Shown here piece by piece: positions 8,219-17,179 of a stretch of 64,000 bases of DNA. Positions within the stretch are counted from its first letter, which is position 1. Each line of letters starts with the position of its first letter. Source of the DNA: Onstottus_B arcticum. Lineage in GTDB: Bacteria; Acidobacteriota; Blastocatellia; UBA7656. The position numbers and the translations under genes were made by a program. The stretch lies in the NCBI GenBank assembly GCA_038040485.1, contig JBBPIE010000017.1, positions 62,001-126,000 of the forward strand, in the 5' to 3' direction. A model generated the notes under the pieces. It was not told the DNA's origin and ran no database searches. It saw nothing but the letters and a program-made list of their open reading frames with translations.

Positions 8219-10533
8219 CTACTTCAGCTTGGTGGCTGGGTCGCCGAGGAGGATCCAGGTGGCGCGAACGTCCGGGTTGCCGGTCGCGGCCTTAGCTCGC
8301 GCGGTCACCTCTCCTATCGTCAAGCCTCCTCCGCCGAACAACTGCCGCATCGCTTCTTCATTCATCTGCACCTGACCGCCTGCGTCCGTCATACCTGATG
8401 ACGCCCACACCGCGATCGCTCCTCCCGGCGCCTTCAGCAATGCTTCACCCAGACTGGCTATCGACACGTCGTGGAAGAACCCGTTGAAACACGTCATCGC
8501 GTCAAACAACGCCAGCCTGTCTGTGTTCCCCAGACTCGCTGCGTCCGCCGCCGTCAGTATCGATGCGTTGGTCCACACCAGTGTCGAGCCGTGACCGTAG
8601 AAGTTCACAAACTTCGCCCCCAGGTTTAGCTCATTCAGCAACTGCGTTCTTGCGGCTGAGTCGCCTACCTGTCCACGCCGTATGCCGATCACCGTGAGCG
8701 TCGCCGGTATCAGTGACTGGAGTTGGTTGTCCGCCGCTTCAAAGTCGTATCCGTCGTTGTGGTCCACTACAAGCAGCACTCTGTTGACTGACTCGGAGCT
8801 ATCGTAACTGATGATTTTCTCCGCCAGCGTCGCAGTCTCCTGAGGCGTGCGCACCGGCAAGCGGCCGATTGCTATGTCGGGAACTGCGTCCTCGTTAAAG
8901 TCGACAAACCAGTCGTCCGTCGCCGTCTCACTGAAAGCCGATTCGAAAAGCCTCGTCGGAACAACGTCGAAGTCTCCTACTCCCGTATAGTTCTTTGGAT
9001 CGTAGGTCGCATCGCCAGCCAACACCGCGAACCGTGGCCCGATCTTCCAACTCGTCTTCGTGTACACAAAGAAATCTTTCAAAGCCTGCGGCGTCTTATG
9101 ACCAAAGCTGAACTCGTCGTACACGTCTTCGATGTCCACTACCGAGGTCTTCAAGCCCTGGCTCTTCCGCTGATTGGCTAGAGGTTGAAGGCTGCTGATC
9201 AAGTCCTTGCGTGTGACCGCGATGTAGTCAGCGCCGTTCTTGGCTGTTCTCCAGCTCGAAGGCTGATTGGCTACAAGCGCAGCAGGAGTCTTTTTCTGAT
9301 CAGACGCGAAGGCCAACAGAGTCCTCGCGCCTGCTCCCGGCACCGTTACAGTTGCCGAGTACTCCGCGCCGTCCTGTTCAACGGTTGTCTCGACTTCCTG
9401 AGGCGAACCGGGATTGGTCACGTCAAGAACGCGGACGGCGGCGCTTGTAAAGCCGGCGATTGTAGGCTGCTGACTTCCAGTAGCCGGGAACCGAAGCGAG
9501 TTACCGTCGGCCGTGTTCGTGTGCTGATAGCTCATGCGCACGGACTCGACCATCGTGATGTCGCTGAAGCCGGCCGGGCTGATGAACTGAACCTGATTGC
9601 TCCCTTCAAGCAGGCTCGTCTGCGGGATTGAATACTGAGCGGTTCCCTTTGCGAGTCCGGCAAACTGCACCGTTCCCAACTCCGAGCCGTTGAGCAACAC
9701 TCTCACGCTGTGTGGCGCATCAGTGTAGCCCTGCAGCGAGACATCAAGTGTGGCAGAACCCGTTGAAGCCACGTGCTGGAGAGTGACTGACTGGTCTACA
9801 GCCTGCGCGTTGTAGATCACTGGCCCGAAGAACTTCTCAGCTCCCCCGTTTTGCAGCGACGGGAAGTAGACGACCTTGTCGCGGCGTTCGACGGCGAATG
9901 TGAAAGTAGCAGGCGCCGGCGTGCCGCCCTTGCTCGGAACCGTCTTGATGCGCAGCCCGTTCTGCGACCCGGCTACCAACCAGTAAACGTGCGAGTCGGT
10001 AAACGCGCTGTCGATGCCTATGCCGTAAAACTCTATCCCGTCCCACGGCGCGGGAATCGGTTTCGAGCCTTTGCCCGGCGACGTGCTGGTGCTCGTAACA
10101 AGTATCGGGACTTCCTGACCATCCACGAACAGTTGAAGCTTTAGCGAATCGGCGCTCGCAGGAAAGCCTGCCGCCAGAAGGTCAGCCTGTTCGACTCGAT
10201 ACCAACCTTCGTGCTTGACCGACAATTTGACGGCTTGCTGGGAAGCGATACCTGCCTGGACTGCCAATCCTGCGGCAGTCGGTTTGAGAAGCTTGGCGAC
10301 TCTCTCGACTGGCGCCGAAGCGCCGAGCTTTGCCGCGTCGGCGCCGATGGCTCCCAGCAATGGAGCTTGTTCTTTTCCAACCTCGGGCGCCTCTTCACCT
10401 GAAGATCGCTCGACTCCGAATGGACCGTGCATCGAAGCATGACCGTTGAGGTCCATGTCTTCGATCCAGTAGCGAATGCCTTCACATTCCGCAATCCGCA
10501 ATCCGCAATCCGCAATTCCTCTGTCCCACCACG
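8193..10533. repeat. Duplicated 2.34-kb block, copy 1 (C25 module)
   Basis: This block matches 12650-14990 at a constant offset of 4457 bases, with no difference in any stretch I compared. It starts within the heptamer array beyond the C25 stop and ends 15 bases past the intragenic GCAATCC heptamers; beyond 10533 the two genes immediately diverge. Such sharp homogeneity next to diverged sequence points to a recent duplication or gene conversion. Confidence 0.85.
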
Positions 10534-12316
10534 AATAAGCGAAGCCGGCTCTGAGAGCCACCTTCGGACCGAACAGCAAAGCGGAGCCGGCTACTGGTTC
10601 AGGGTTGATCTTCGAGTAGCTGCCCTTCTGTTCGCGATAGATATTGAAACCGAGGTTGCGCACTTCGTAGCCGGTCTGCCATCTGAGAGAGACCCCGCCC
10701 TGGTACCTGGTCGCGGTGAACGACGCCATCTCGACAGCGGTCGGCGCGGCGCATTGCGCGCCTCCCTGAACGCCGGGGATTTGACCGGCCGTCATATTCG
10801 TTACGGGCGTACCGTTTCCGCCGTCCGCCGAACCGTATGTGGAAGCGGAGGTCGTGGTCGTGCCATGAGCTCCGCCGGTAACGACGGTGCTTGCCGCAGC
10901 GCTCGATAGGAAAACTGCGCCGCCGCTTCCGCCTCCTCCGGGGCCATGCCGGTTATCGCCATTATTTGAAGGCTCGGTTGGCCAGGCATCTCCGCCGCGT
11001 CCTCCACGTGCGTTTACCGTCAACCCCGTCAGATTGCCGGTCAGGGCAAGGACGATGACGCTGCCTCCAGCCCCGCCCCCGCCGCCGCCGTCGTTCTCAG
11101 TGAAGTTGTATGCGGCGGCTCCGTCAGCATTAATCGTCCCGGTGCCGAGGAAGAGTCTCGCTCGAATAATCACGAAGCCGCCGCCGGCCGCGCCGCTGCT
11201 GGCGACTGCAGTGACAGTGTTTTCGCGTGCACCGGCGCCACCGCCGCCACCGAGCACGACCCGTGCGGCAGCGGCTTGCGTGAACCTCACGCCTCCGAGT
11301 CCGCCAAGTGGGTCATTCCCCTGCCATGTATTGCCACCCACCCCGCCGATGGCCCCGTTTCCGCCGCCGCCGCCACCGGAGTTCTCACCCGCCACCGGAT
11401 CGCCATCCGTGCCACCGCCGCCGGCATTTCCTGGAGCGCCCCGCGCGATTGAGCCATTTGGGTAGCCCTCGGACCCGGTGTCGACGACCGAATTGCTAGA
11501 ACTGACGTAAACCCACTTAGGCGTGCCGGCGATACCTTCTGCCTTCGAGCCATGCTTGAGGTTTGTCGAAACGCGTACGAAATCAACGGCACTGCCGCCG
11601 TTTGGATCGATGTCACGACCTCCGCCACCGCGGAACCCCAATCCGGCTACGCTGATGGTGCTGCTGTTGAGAGCCACCCGCTGCGACGCATCGAAAGCCA
11701 GAATGCCACCAGTCGAGCCGTTCCACGCCAGCGCAGTCAGAGCGGCGCCGATAGTCACGAAGGCGTACTGCGGAACGCGGACTACCTGAAAGCGGCGTTG
11801 TCCCTGTCCGACCACATCCGTCATGTTGTAGGCATTAAGCAGCCCGCTGTTCGTACCAGCGCCAACAATGCTGACAGTCCCACCCGCTAGCGTCACCGCG
11901 CTGGTTGCTCTGACAAACTCGTAGAGACCCACTCCGTTTACGCTCGAATAGCCACTCCCGGTGCCGCCGCCAGAGCCGTAGTTGGCTGTGTTCGTGGAGT
12001 TGATTGATGCATCCTGCATTTGAATTACAAGCAAGAGGTCGCCCGCGCTTATGGTAGTCGACGCTCCGGTCGCCGGGCCAAGGAGGATCGAGGTGTTGCT
12101 CGTGTTCGCTGCGACGTTTGCAGCGCCCGGATAGTACGTGTTGACTATCCCGGTGATCGGCGTTAACGGCGAGCCGTCTTTTCCTGGTGTTCCACAGACC
12201 TGCGCCTGAGCCGGCGAAGGAGCCATCAGCAGAACTGCCACGAAAGGCAGTAGCCGAAAAAGTGCTTTCAAACACAGGGAACTTCTTCCGTTGCGTAATG
12301 CAAAGCTTTGAGTCAT
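8219..12316 (-). CDS. Secreted gingipain-like cysteine peptidase (C25) with Gly-rich passenger (copy A)
   Basis: 1365 residues. A signal peptide (FVAVLLMAPSPAQAQ) is followed by a long glycine-rich region with GGGGGG-type runs to about residue 530, a short beta-rich module (FTATRYQGGVSLRWQTGYE), then a linker and the C-terminal C25 domain. The catalytic pair appears as NFYGHGS (His about 1242) and AMTCFNG (Cys about 1276); the protein ends LLGDPATKLK with no type IX sorting domain. C25 peptidases are secreted Arg/Lys-type proteases or sortases such as PorU. From residue about 595 to the end it matches copy B apparently without difference, while the N-terminal part is unrelated. A 21-base heptamer insert encodes GIADCGLRIAEC. 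Start ATG 12316 has AGGAG ten bases upstream. Confidence 0.9.
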   Translation of the reverse strand: MTQSFALRNGRSSLCLKALFRLLPFVAVLLMAPSPAQAQVCGTPGKDGSPLTPITGIVNTYYPGAANVAANTSNTSILLGPATGASTTISAGDLLLVIQMQDASINSTNTANYGSGGGTGSGYSSVNGVGLYEFVRATSAVTLAGGTVSIVGAGTNSGLLNAYNMTDVVGQGQRRFQVVRVPQYAFVTIGAALTALAWNGSTGGILAFDASQRVALNSSTISVAGLGFRGGGGRDIDPNGGSAVDFVRVSTNLKHGSKAEGIAGTPKWVYVSSSNSVVDTGSEGYPNGSIARGAPGNAGGGGTDGDPVAGENSGGGGGGNGAIGGVGGNTWQGNDPLGGLGGVRFTQAAAARVVLGGGGGAGARENTVTAVASSGAAGGGFVIIRARLFLGTGTINADGAAAYNFTENDGGGGGGAGGSVIVLALTGNLTGLTVNARGGRGGDAWPTEPSNNGDNRHGPGGGGSGGAVFLSSAAASTVVTGGAHGTTTTSASTYGSADGGNGTPVTNMTAGQIPGVQGGAQCAAPTAVEMASFTATRYQGGVSLRWQTGYEVRNLGFNIYREQKGSYSKINPEPVAGSALLFGPKVALRAGFAYSWWDRGIADCGLRIAECEGIRYWIEDMDLNGHASMHGPFGVERSSGEEAPEVGKEQAPLLGAIGADAAKLGASAPVERVAKLLKPTAAGLAVQAGIASQQAVKLSVKHEGWYRVEQADLLAAGFPASADSLKLQLFVDGQEVPILVTSTSTSPGKGSKPIPAPWDGIEFYGIGIDSAFTDSHVYWLVAGSQNGLRIKTVPSKGGTPAPATFTFAVERRDKVVYFPSLQNGGAEKFFGPVIYNAQAVDQSVTLQHVASTGSATLDVSLQGYTDAPHSVRVLLNGSELGTVQFAGLAKGTAQYSIPQTSLLEGSNQVQFISPAGFSDITMVESVRMSYQHTNTADGNSLRFPATGSQQPTIAGFTSAAVRVLDVTNPGSPQEVETTVEQDGAEYSATVTVPGAGARTLLAFASDQKKTPAALVANQPSSWRTAKNGADYIAVTRKDLISSLQPLANQRKSQGLKTSVVDIEDVYDEFSFGHKTPQALKDFFVYTKTSWKIGPRFAVLAGDATYDPKNYTGVGDFDVVPTRLFESAFSETATDDWFVDFNEDAVPDIAIGRLPVRTPQETATLAEKIISYDSSESVNRVLLVVDHNDGYDFEAADNQLQSLIPATLTVIGIRRGQVGDSAARTQLLNELNLGAKFVNFYGHGSTLVWTNASILTAADAASLGNTDRLALFDAMTCFNGFFHDVSIASLGEALLKAPGGAIAVWASSGMTDAGGQVQMNEEAMRQLFGGGGLTIGEVTARAKAATGNPDVRATWILLGDPATKLK
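10487..10518. repeat. Heptamer insert (GCAATCC x3) inside C25 copy A
   Basis: Three exact GCAATCC units plus a variant lie inside the coding sequence. Read on the minus strand they encode IADCGLRIAEC. The C25 paralogue at 39381-42488 is seven residues (21 bases, three heptads) shorter at this place. Confidence 0.85.
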
Positions 12317-12675
12317 TGCGGCGTCTCTCCTACGAGTAAGTGGCTACCGCGGGCGGATTTTGATTCTCATTCCGCCGACGCTGGATCAATCTTTGGGTTT
12401 GATTTTTATCCCTGGTAGACCGCGGGGGATGTGATATTTGAGGGGCCCTACTAGCGAAGTTACTGATCGGGGGGCACTGCTGAACTAACCAGACAGCGCG
12501 TAAGGTGTTTAGCTAAACCTTCGGGGCGAATCGCCGTAGGGTAATACACGAACTCCAAACAAATCAATACAAATATCTAAGCGCAAAGGGCTAAGGGCTA
12601 AGAGCAAAGGGCGCTTTGCACTTTTGCGCTTTGCGCCTTGCCCTTCGCACTTTGCCCTTTGCTCTTTGCGCTTTG
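12317..12675. other. Intergenic region between the two C25 genes, with heptamer array
   Basis: Bases 12579-12675 hold an inverted heptamer array (GCGCAAA/GGGCTAA against CTTTGCN) that ends at the stop of copy B. Bases 12317-12578 form the 5' leader of copy A; I see a TTTAGCTAAA palindrome near 12508 but no clear promoter and no gene. Confidence 0.7.
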
Positions 12676-14990
12676 CTACTTCAGCTTGGTGGCTGGGTCG
12701 CCGAGGAGGATCCAGGTGGCGCGAACGTCCGGGTTGCCGGTCGCGGCCTTAGCTCGCGCGGTCACCTCTCCTATCGTCAAGCCTCCTCCGCCGAACAACT
12801 GCCGCATCGCTTCTTCATTCATCTGCACCTGACCGCCTGCGTCCGTCATACCTGATGACGCCCACACCGCGATCGCTCCTCCCGGCGCCTTCAGCAATGC
12901 TTCACCCAGACTGGCTATCGACACGTCGTGGAAGAACCCGTTGAAACACGTCATCGCGTCAAACAACGCCAGCCTGTCTGTGTTCCCCAGACTCGCTGCG
13001 TCCGCCGCCGTCAGTATCGATGCGTTGGTCCACACCAGTGTCGAGCCGTGACCGTAGAAGTTCACAAACTTCGCCCCCAGGTTTAGCTCATTCAGCAACT
13101 GCGTTCTTGCGGCTGAGTCGCCTACCTGTCCACGCCGTATGCCGATCACCGTGAGCGTCGCCGGTATCAGTGACTGGAGTTGGTTGTCCGCCGCTTCAAA
13201 GTCGTATCCGTCGTTGTGGTCCACTACAAGCAGCACTCTGTTGACTGACTCGGAGCTATCGTAACTGATGATTTTCTCCGCCAGCGTCGCAGTCTCCTGA
13301 GGCGTGCGCACCGGCAAGCGGCCGATTGCTATGTCGGGAACTGCGTCCTCGTTAAAGTCGACAAACCAGTCGTCCGTCGCCGTCTCACTGAAAGCCGATT
13401 CGAAAAGCCTCGTCGGAACAACGTCGAAGTCTCCTACTCCCGTATAGTTCTTTGGATCGTAGGTCGCATCGCCAGCCAACACCGCGAACCGTGGCCCGAT
13501 CTTCCAACTCGTCTTCGTGTACACAAAGAAATCTTTCAAAGCCTGCGGCGTCTTATGACCAAAGCTGAACTCGTCGTACACGTCTTCGATGTCCACTACC
13601 GAGGTCTTCAAGCCCTGGCTCTTCCGCTGATTGGCTAGAGGTTGAAGGCTGCTGATCAAGTCCTTGCGTGTGACCGCGATGTAGTCAGCGCCGTTCTTGG
13701 CTGTTCTCCAGCTCGAAGGCTGATTGGCTACAAGCGCAGCAGGAGTCTTTTTCTGATCAGACGCGAAGGCCAACAGAGTCCTCGCGCCTGCTCCCGGCAC
13801 CGTTACAGTTGCCGAGTACTCCGCGCCGTCCTGTTCAACGGTTGTCTCGACTTCCTGAGGCGAACCGGGATTGGTCACGTCAAGAACGCGGACGGCGGCG
13901 CTTGTAAAGCCGGCGATTGTAGGCTGCTGACTTCCAGTAGCCGGGAACCGAAGCGAGTTACCGTCGGCCGTGTTCGTGTGCTGATAGCTCATGCGCACGG
14001 ACTCGACCATCGTGATGTCGCTGAAGCCGGCCGGGCTGATGAACTGAACCTGATTGCTCCCTTCAAGCAGGCTCGTCTGCGGGATTGAATACTGAGCGGT
14101 TCCCTTTGCGAGTCCGGCAAACTGCACCGTTCCCAACTCCGAGCCGTTGAGCAACACTCTCACGCTGTGTGGCGCATCAGTGTAGCCCTGCAGCGAGACA
14201 TCAAGTGTGGCAGAACCCGTTGAAGCCACGTGCTGGAGAGTGACTGACTGGTCTACAGCCTGCGCGTTGTAGATCACTGGCCCGAAGAACTTCTCAGCTC
14301 CCCCGTTTTGCAGCGACGGGAAGTAGACGACCTTGTCGCGGCGTTCGACGGCGAATGTGAAAGTAGCAGGCGCCGGCGTGCCGCCCTTGCTCGGAACCGT
14401 CTTGATGCGCAGCCCGTTCTGCGACCCGGCTACCAACCAGTAAACGTGCGAGTCGGTAAACGCGCTGTCGATGCCTATGCCGTAAAACTCTATCCCGTCC
14501 CACGGCGCGGGAATCGGTTTCGAGCCTTTGCCCGGCGACGTGCTGGTGCTCGTAACAAGTATCGGGACTTCCTGACCATCCACGAACAGTTGAAGCTTTA
14601 GCGAATCGGCGCTCGCAGGAAAGCCTGCCGCCAGAAGGTCAGCCTGTTCGACTCGATACCAACCTTCGTGCTTGACCGACAATTTGACGGCTTGCTGGGA
14701 AGCGATACCTGCCTGGACTGCCAATCCTGCGGCAGTCGGTTTGAGAAGCTTGGCGACTCTCTCGACTGGCGCCGAAGCGCCGAGCTTTGCCGCGTCGGCG
14801 CCGATGGCTCCCAGCAATGGAGCTTGTTCTTTTCCAACCTCGGGCGCCTCTTCACCTGAAGATCGCTCGACTCCGAATGGACCGTGCATCGAAGCATGAC
14901 CGTTGAGGTCCATGTCTTCGATCCAGTAGCGAATGCCTTCACATTCCGCAATCCGCAATCCGCAATCCGCAATTCCTCTGTCCCACCACG
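12650..14990. repeat. Duplicated 2.34-kb block, copy 2 (C25 module)
   Basis: Partner of 8193-10533. It includes the same heptamer insert at 14944-14975 and the same terminal heptads next to the stop codon. Confidence 0.85.
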
Positions 14991-16890
14991 CATAAGCGAA
15001 ACCGGCTCTCAGAGCCACTCTCGGACCGAACAGCAAAGCTGTGCCGGCTACAGGTTCCGGATTGATCCTGGTGTAGGTGCCCTTCTGCTCGCGATAGATG
15101 TTGAAGCCGAGGTTGCGCACTTCGTAGCCGGTCTGCCACTCGAGCAGGACTCGATTGTCGACGCGAGTGGCTTTCATCTTGACCATCGCGACATCAGTCG
15201 GCGCGTTCTGCCCCGCGATCACCCAGGAAGAGAATCCAGTGACAGTCGCGGTGACGTGATTGTTTGTTGTATCTGGCGTTCCGCCCTTTGGTTGCCAAGT
15301 TGCGGGTGTTCCTGCCTCGAGTCTCCAAAGTTGCAACATGGTTTCATCAGTGTTGCCGTTCAGCTCGGAGTCTTTGTAGCGGAGCCGCAGAGTAGCGCCT
15401 GTACCGATGGTGCCAGTGCCCGGGGTCAAGGTGTAAACCCTGGTCACGGCAGATGGGAAGGTGGGCGGTGCTTGCTTGACCAGATTCACCGTCATCGTGC
15501 TGATCCCCCCGCCAGTGCCGCCATTCACCTGAACGTTGACATTCCCGAAGCTCCGGGTCGTCGTGCCAAAGTCGATGCGACTCACAGTGCCGATCACATC
15601 GCCGGTTCCTGTCGCTGAGGATCCGAGCCCGCCGTTTCCGGTCCCGCTCTGCGAAAGCGTGAACGAAGCGGTAGTCAATAAATCTCCGGTTGTGAGGGAG
15701 AGCAGTCCGGCGCAAGTAAGGTTGCCACTGAGAGTAACGCCCGCCGAGTTGTCGATAGTCAGGTCATTTACGGTAGCCGATGTGGGTGTTGTGGTGAACA
15801 CGCCCGTGACCTGCGCGGCTACACCGTTGTAGGTGTAGTTAGCGCCTGTGCTATAAGTGCGAGTATTGGGAACCTGAATGTTTCCCGTTGCTCCCGAGGA
15901 GGTGATACCGGCAGTTGAGCCGATTTGGATTGAGGCACCGCTTGCCAAAGTAAATGCGGAATTCCCCGTACCCGTAATCGTGGCCGTAGGGCCCATAATC
16001 AACGTTGAGCCAGAAGGCATCGTGAGTGTCGTATTTTGGTTATGGGCAATATTGCCGATTCCAGACACAGAAACGGTTCCGTTAAAAGTCATGGTACTAT
16101 TTGTGCCGCCGCCGATCGTAAACCCTGCCACAATGGAGAGAGCTCCATCGGGGACGCCAGCATCTACAGTTACAATCGAGTTATTACTTGCACTCATCGA
16201 CCCGCCACTGGGAACAGAAACATTTCCATTGCTGTTGATCGTCAGCAAGCCAAGACTGAGCGTAAGTGTTCCCGATGCTGTAAGGGACCCACCTGAAGCT
16301 ACGGTGATTAGTCCCCGGGTAGCCGCAGAACCACCAGTTATCAGAACTGTTCCACCACTAGCCACAGAAACAGAACCATTCACTAAGGTTGTTGTACTAG
16401 TTCCGGCCGTGAGTTGTCCTGAGACTGAAACTGTTCCGTTTACCGTAAGATCGGTTCCAGCGCCATTAGCAAGAGTCAGAGTTACCGCACTGTTGACAGT
16501 AATCTGGCCCCCCGAGTCTACTGTCAATTGATCGACCGTAACAGCAGCAGTGACCGTCATTGTGTGGCCACTTAGCACAGTAATAGCACCGTCGGCGCTG
16601 GTTGGCTGATGACCGCAGCTCCACTTCGTTCCGTCGTTCCAGTTTCCGCTGGCAAGAGAGGTGCACTGGCCCCGGGCACTTTCAGCACAGAAGCCAACGC
16701 AGAGCAGTACGAGCATCGTGCTTACCAGTCGGTTAGCGACGCGAAAAAACATCCCTCGGCGTTTCGCCAGGCTGACACGTGTCTCATCCTTCGCCTGTCG
16801 CCTGAGCGAGTTCGCGATCTCGCGTGCACTAGTGCGGATGCTACGGCCGCTCCGGACAGCCGCCGCCAGGAAAAATCTCGCCTTCTTCAT
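12676..16890 (-). CDS. Secreted gingipain-like cysteine peptidase (C25) with beta-repeat passenger (copy B)
   Basis: 1404 residues. A long n-region (about 46 residues) precedes a hydrophobic signal core (STMLVLLCVGFCAESARG). Next comes a GNWNDGTKWSCGHQPTSADG module, then many Thr/Ser/Gly-rich beta repeats (SGGTVLITGG, SGGSLTASGTL and similar), likely a solenoid, up to about residue 560. The linker and C25 domain follow, with His about 1281 (NFYGHGS) and Cys about 1315 (AMTCFNG). Residues about 634-1404 appear identical to copy A. ATG 16890 has GGAGG at good spacing. Passenger regions probably decide which surface or glycan is bound, while the shared C25 part does the proteolysis; that division is inference. 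Same orientation as the PqqD cassette. Confidence 0.9.
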   Translation of the reverse strand: MKKARFFLAAAVRSGRSIRTSAREIANSLRRQAKDETRVSLAKRRGMFFRVANRLVSTMLVLLCVGFCAESARGQCTSLASGNWNDGTKWSCGHQPTSADGAITVLSGHTMTVTAAVTVDQLTVDSGGQITVNSAVTLTLANGAGTDLTVNGTVSVSGQLTAGTSTTTLVNGSVSVASGGTVLITGGSAATRGLITVASGGSLTASGTLTLSLGLLTINSNGNVSVPSGGSMSASNNSIVTVDAGVPDGALSIVAGFTIGGGTNSTMTFNGTVSVSGIGNIAHNQNTTLTMPSGSTLIMGPTATITGTGNSAFTLASGASIQIGSTAGITSSGATGNIQVPNTRTYSTGANYTYNGVAAQVTGVFTTTPTSATVNDLTIDNSAGVTLSGNLTCAGLLSLTTGDLLTTASFTLSQSGTGNGGLGSSATGTGDVIGTVSRIDFGTTTRSFGNVNVQVNGGTGGGISTMTVNLVKQAPPTFPSAVTRVYTLTPGTGTIGTGATLRLRYKDSELNGNTDETMLQLWRLEAGTPATWQPKGGTPDTTNNHVTATVTGFSSWVIAGQNAPTDVAMVKMKATRVDNRVLLEWQTGYEVRNLGFNIYREQKGTYTRINPEPVAGTALLFGPRVALRAGFAYAWWDRGIADCGLRIAECEGIRYWIEDMDLNGHASMHGPFGVERSSGEEAPEVGKEQAPLLGAIGADAAKLGASAPVERVAKLLKPTAAGLAVQAGIASQQAVKLSVKHEGWYRVEQADLLAAGFPASADSLKLQLFVDGQEVPILVTSTSTSPGKGSKPIPAPWDGIEFYGIGIDSAFTDSHVYWLVAGSQNGLRIKTVPSKGGTPAPATFTFAVERRDKVVYFPSLQNGGAEKFFGPVIYNAQAVDQSVTLQHVASTGSATLDVSLQGYTDAPHSVRVLLNGSELGTVQFAGLAKGTAQYSIPQTSLLEGSNQVQFISPAGFSDITMVESVRMSYQHTNTADGNSLRFPATGSQQPTIAGFTSAAVRVLDVTNPGSPQEVETTVEQDGAEYSATVTVPGAGARTLLAFASDQKKTPAALVANQPSSWRTAKNGADYIAVTRKDLISSLQPLANQRKSQGLKTSVVDIEDVYDEFSFGHKTPQALKDFFVYTKTSWKIGPRFAVLAGDATYDPKNYTGVGDFDVVPTRLFESAFSETATDDWFVDFNEDAVPDIAIGRLPVRTPQETATLAEKIISYDSSESVNRVLLVVDHNDGYDFEAADNQLQSLIPATLTVIGIRRGQVGDSAARTQLLNELNLGAKFVNFYGHGSTLVWTNASILTAADAASLGNTDRLALFDAMTCFNGFFHDVSIASLGEALLKAPGGAIAVWASSGMTDAGGQVQMNEEAMRQLFGGGGLTIGEVTARAKAATGNPDVRATWILLGDPATKLK
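14944..14975. repeat. Heptamer insert (GCAATCC x3) inside C25 copy B
   Basis: Same insert and same frame as in copy A, as expected if the whole block was duplicated after insertion. Confidence 0.85.
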
Positions 16891-17104
16891 ACTGCCTCCG
16901 ATGGTACTTCCGATCGAGTGTTGAGTAGTTATGAGTGCTCGTCGGACATTCGCTTAGAGTAAATAGCTAAAAATGAGAATGGACTTATTCTACCATTCGG
17001 GGCGGCTCGGGCACCACCTGAACAGGGAGTGGTGTGGTGACTGCTCGTCATTACTCGGAGGATCGAAAAGTAGAACCCCGTTCGTGGTTCCCTGGGCCGT
17101 TTCG

Positions 17105-17133
17105 TTGACTGACCCCGGTCGTTTTGATATGAC
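17105..17133 (+). promoter_or_regulatory. Putative sigma-70-type promoter of the thiolase gene
   Basis: TTGACT at 17105-17110 and TATGAC at 17128-17133 are separated by 17 bases and sit about 45 bases before the thiolase ATG. The match is read by eye; the start of transcription is inferred. Confidence 0.45.
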
Positions 17134-17179
17134 TTGCTAAGAAGCGCTTCGGCGAATCAATCTCACAACAGGAGACACC

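Noticed and set aside
9185..15618. Long plus-strand open frames across the C25 genes
   Set aside because: They are antisense shadows of high-GC genes; no family resemblance, and the minus-strand proteins are convincing.
8219..16890. Type IX secretion C-terminal domain on the C25 proteins
   Set aside because: All three end directly after the C25 domain (GDPxTxLK); no extra beta-sandwich follows.
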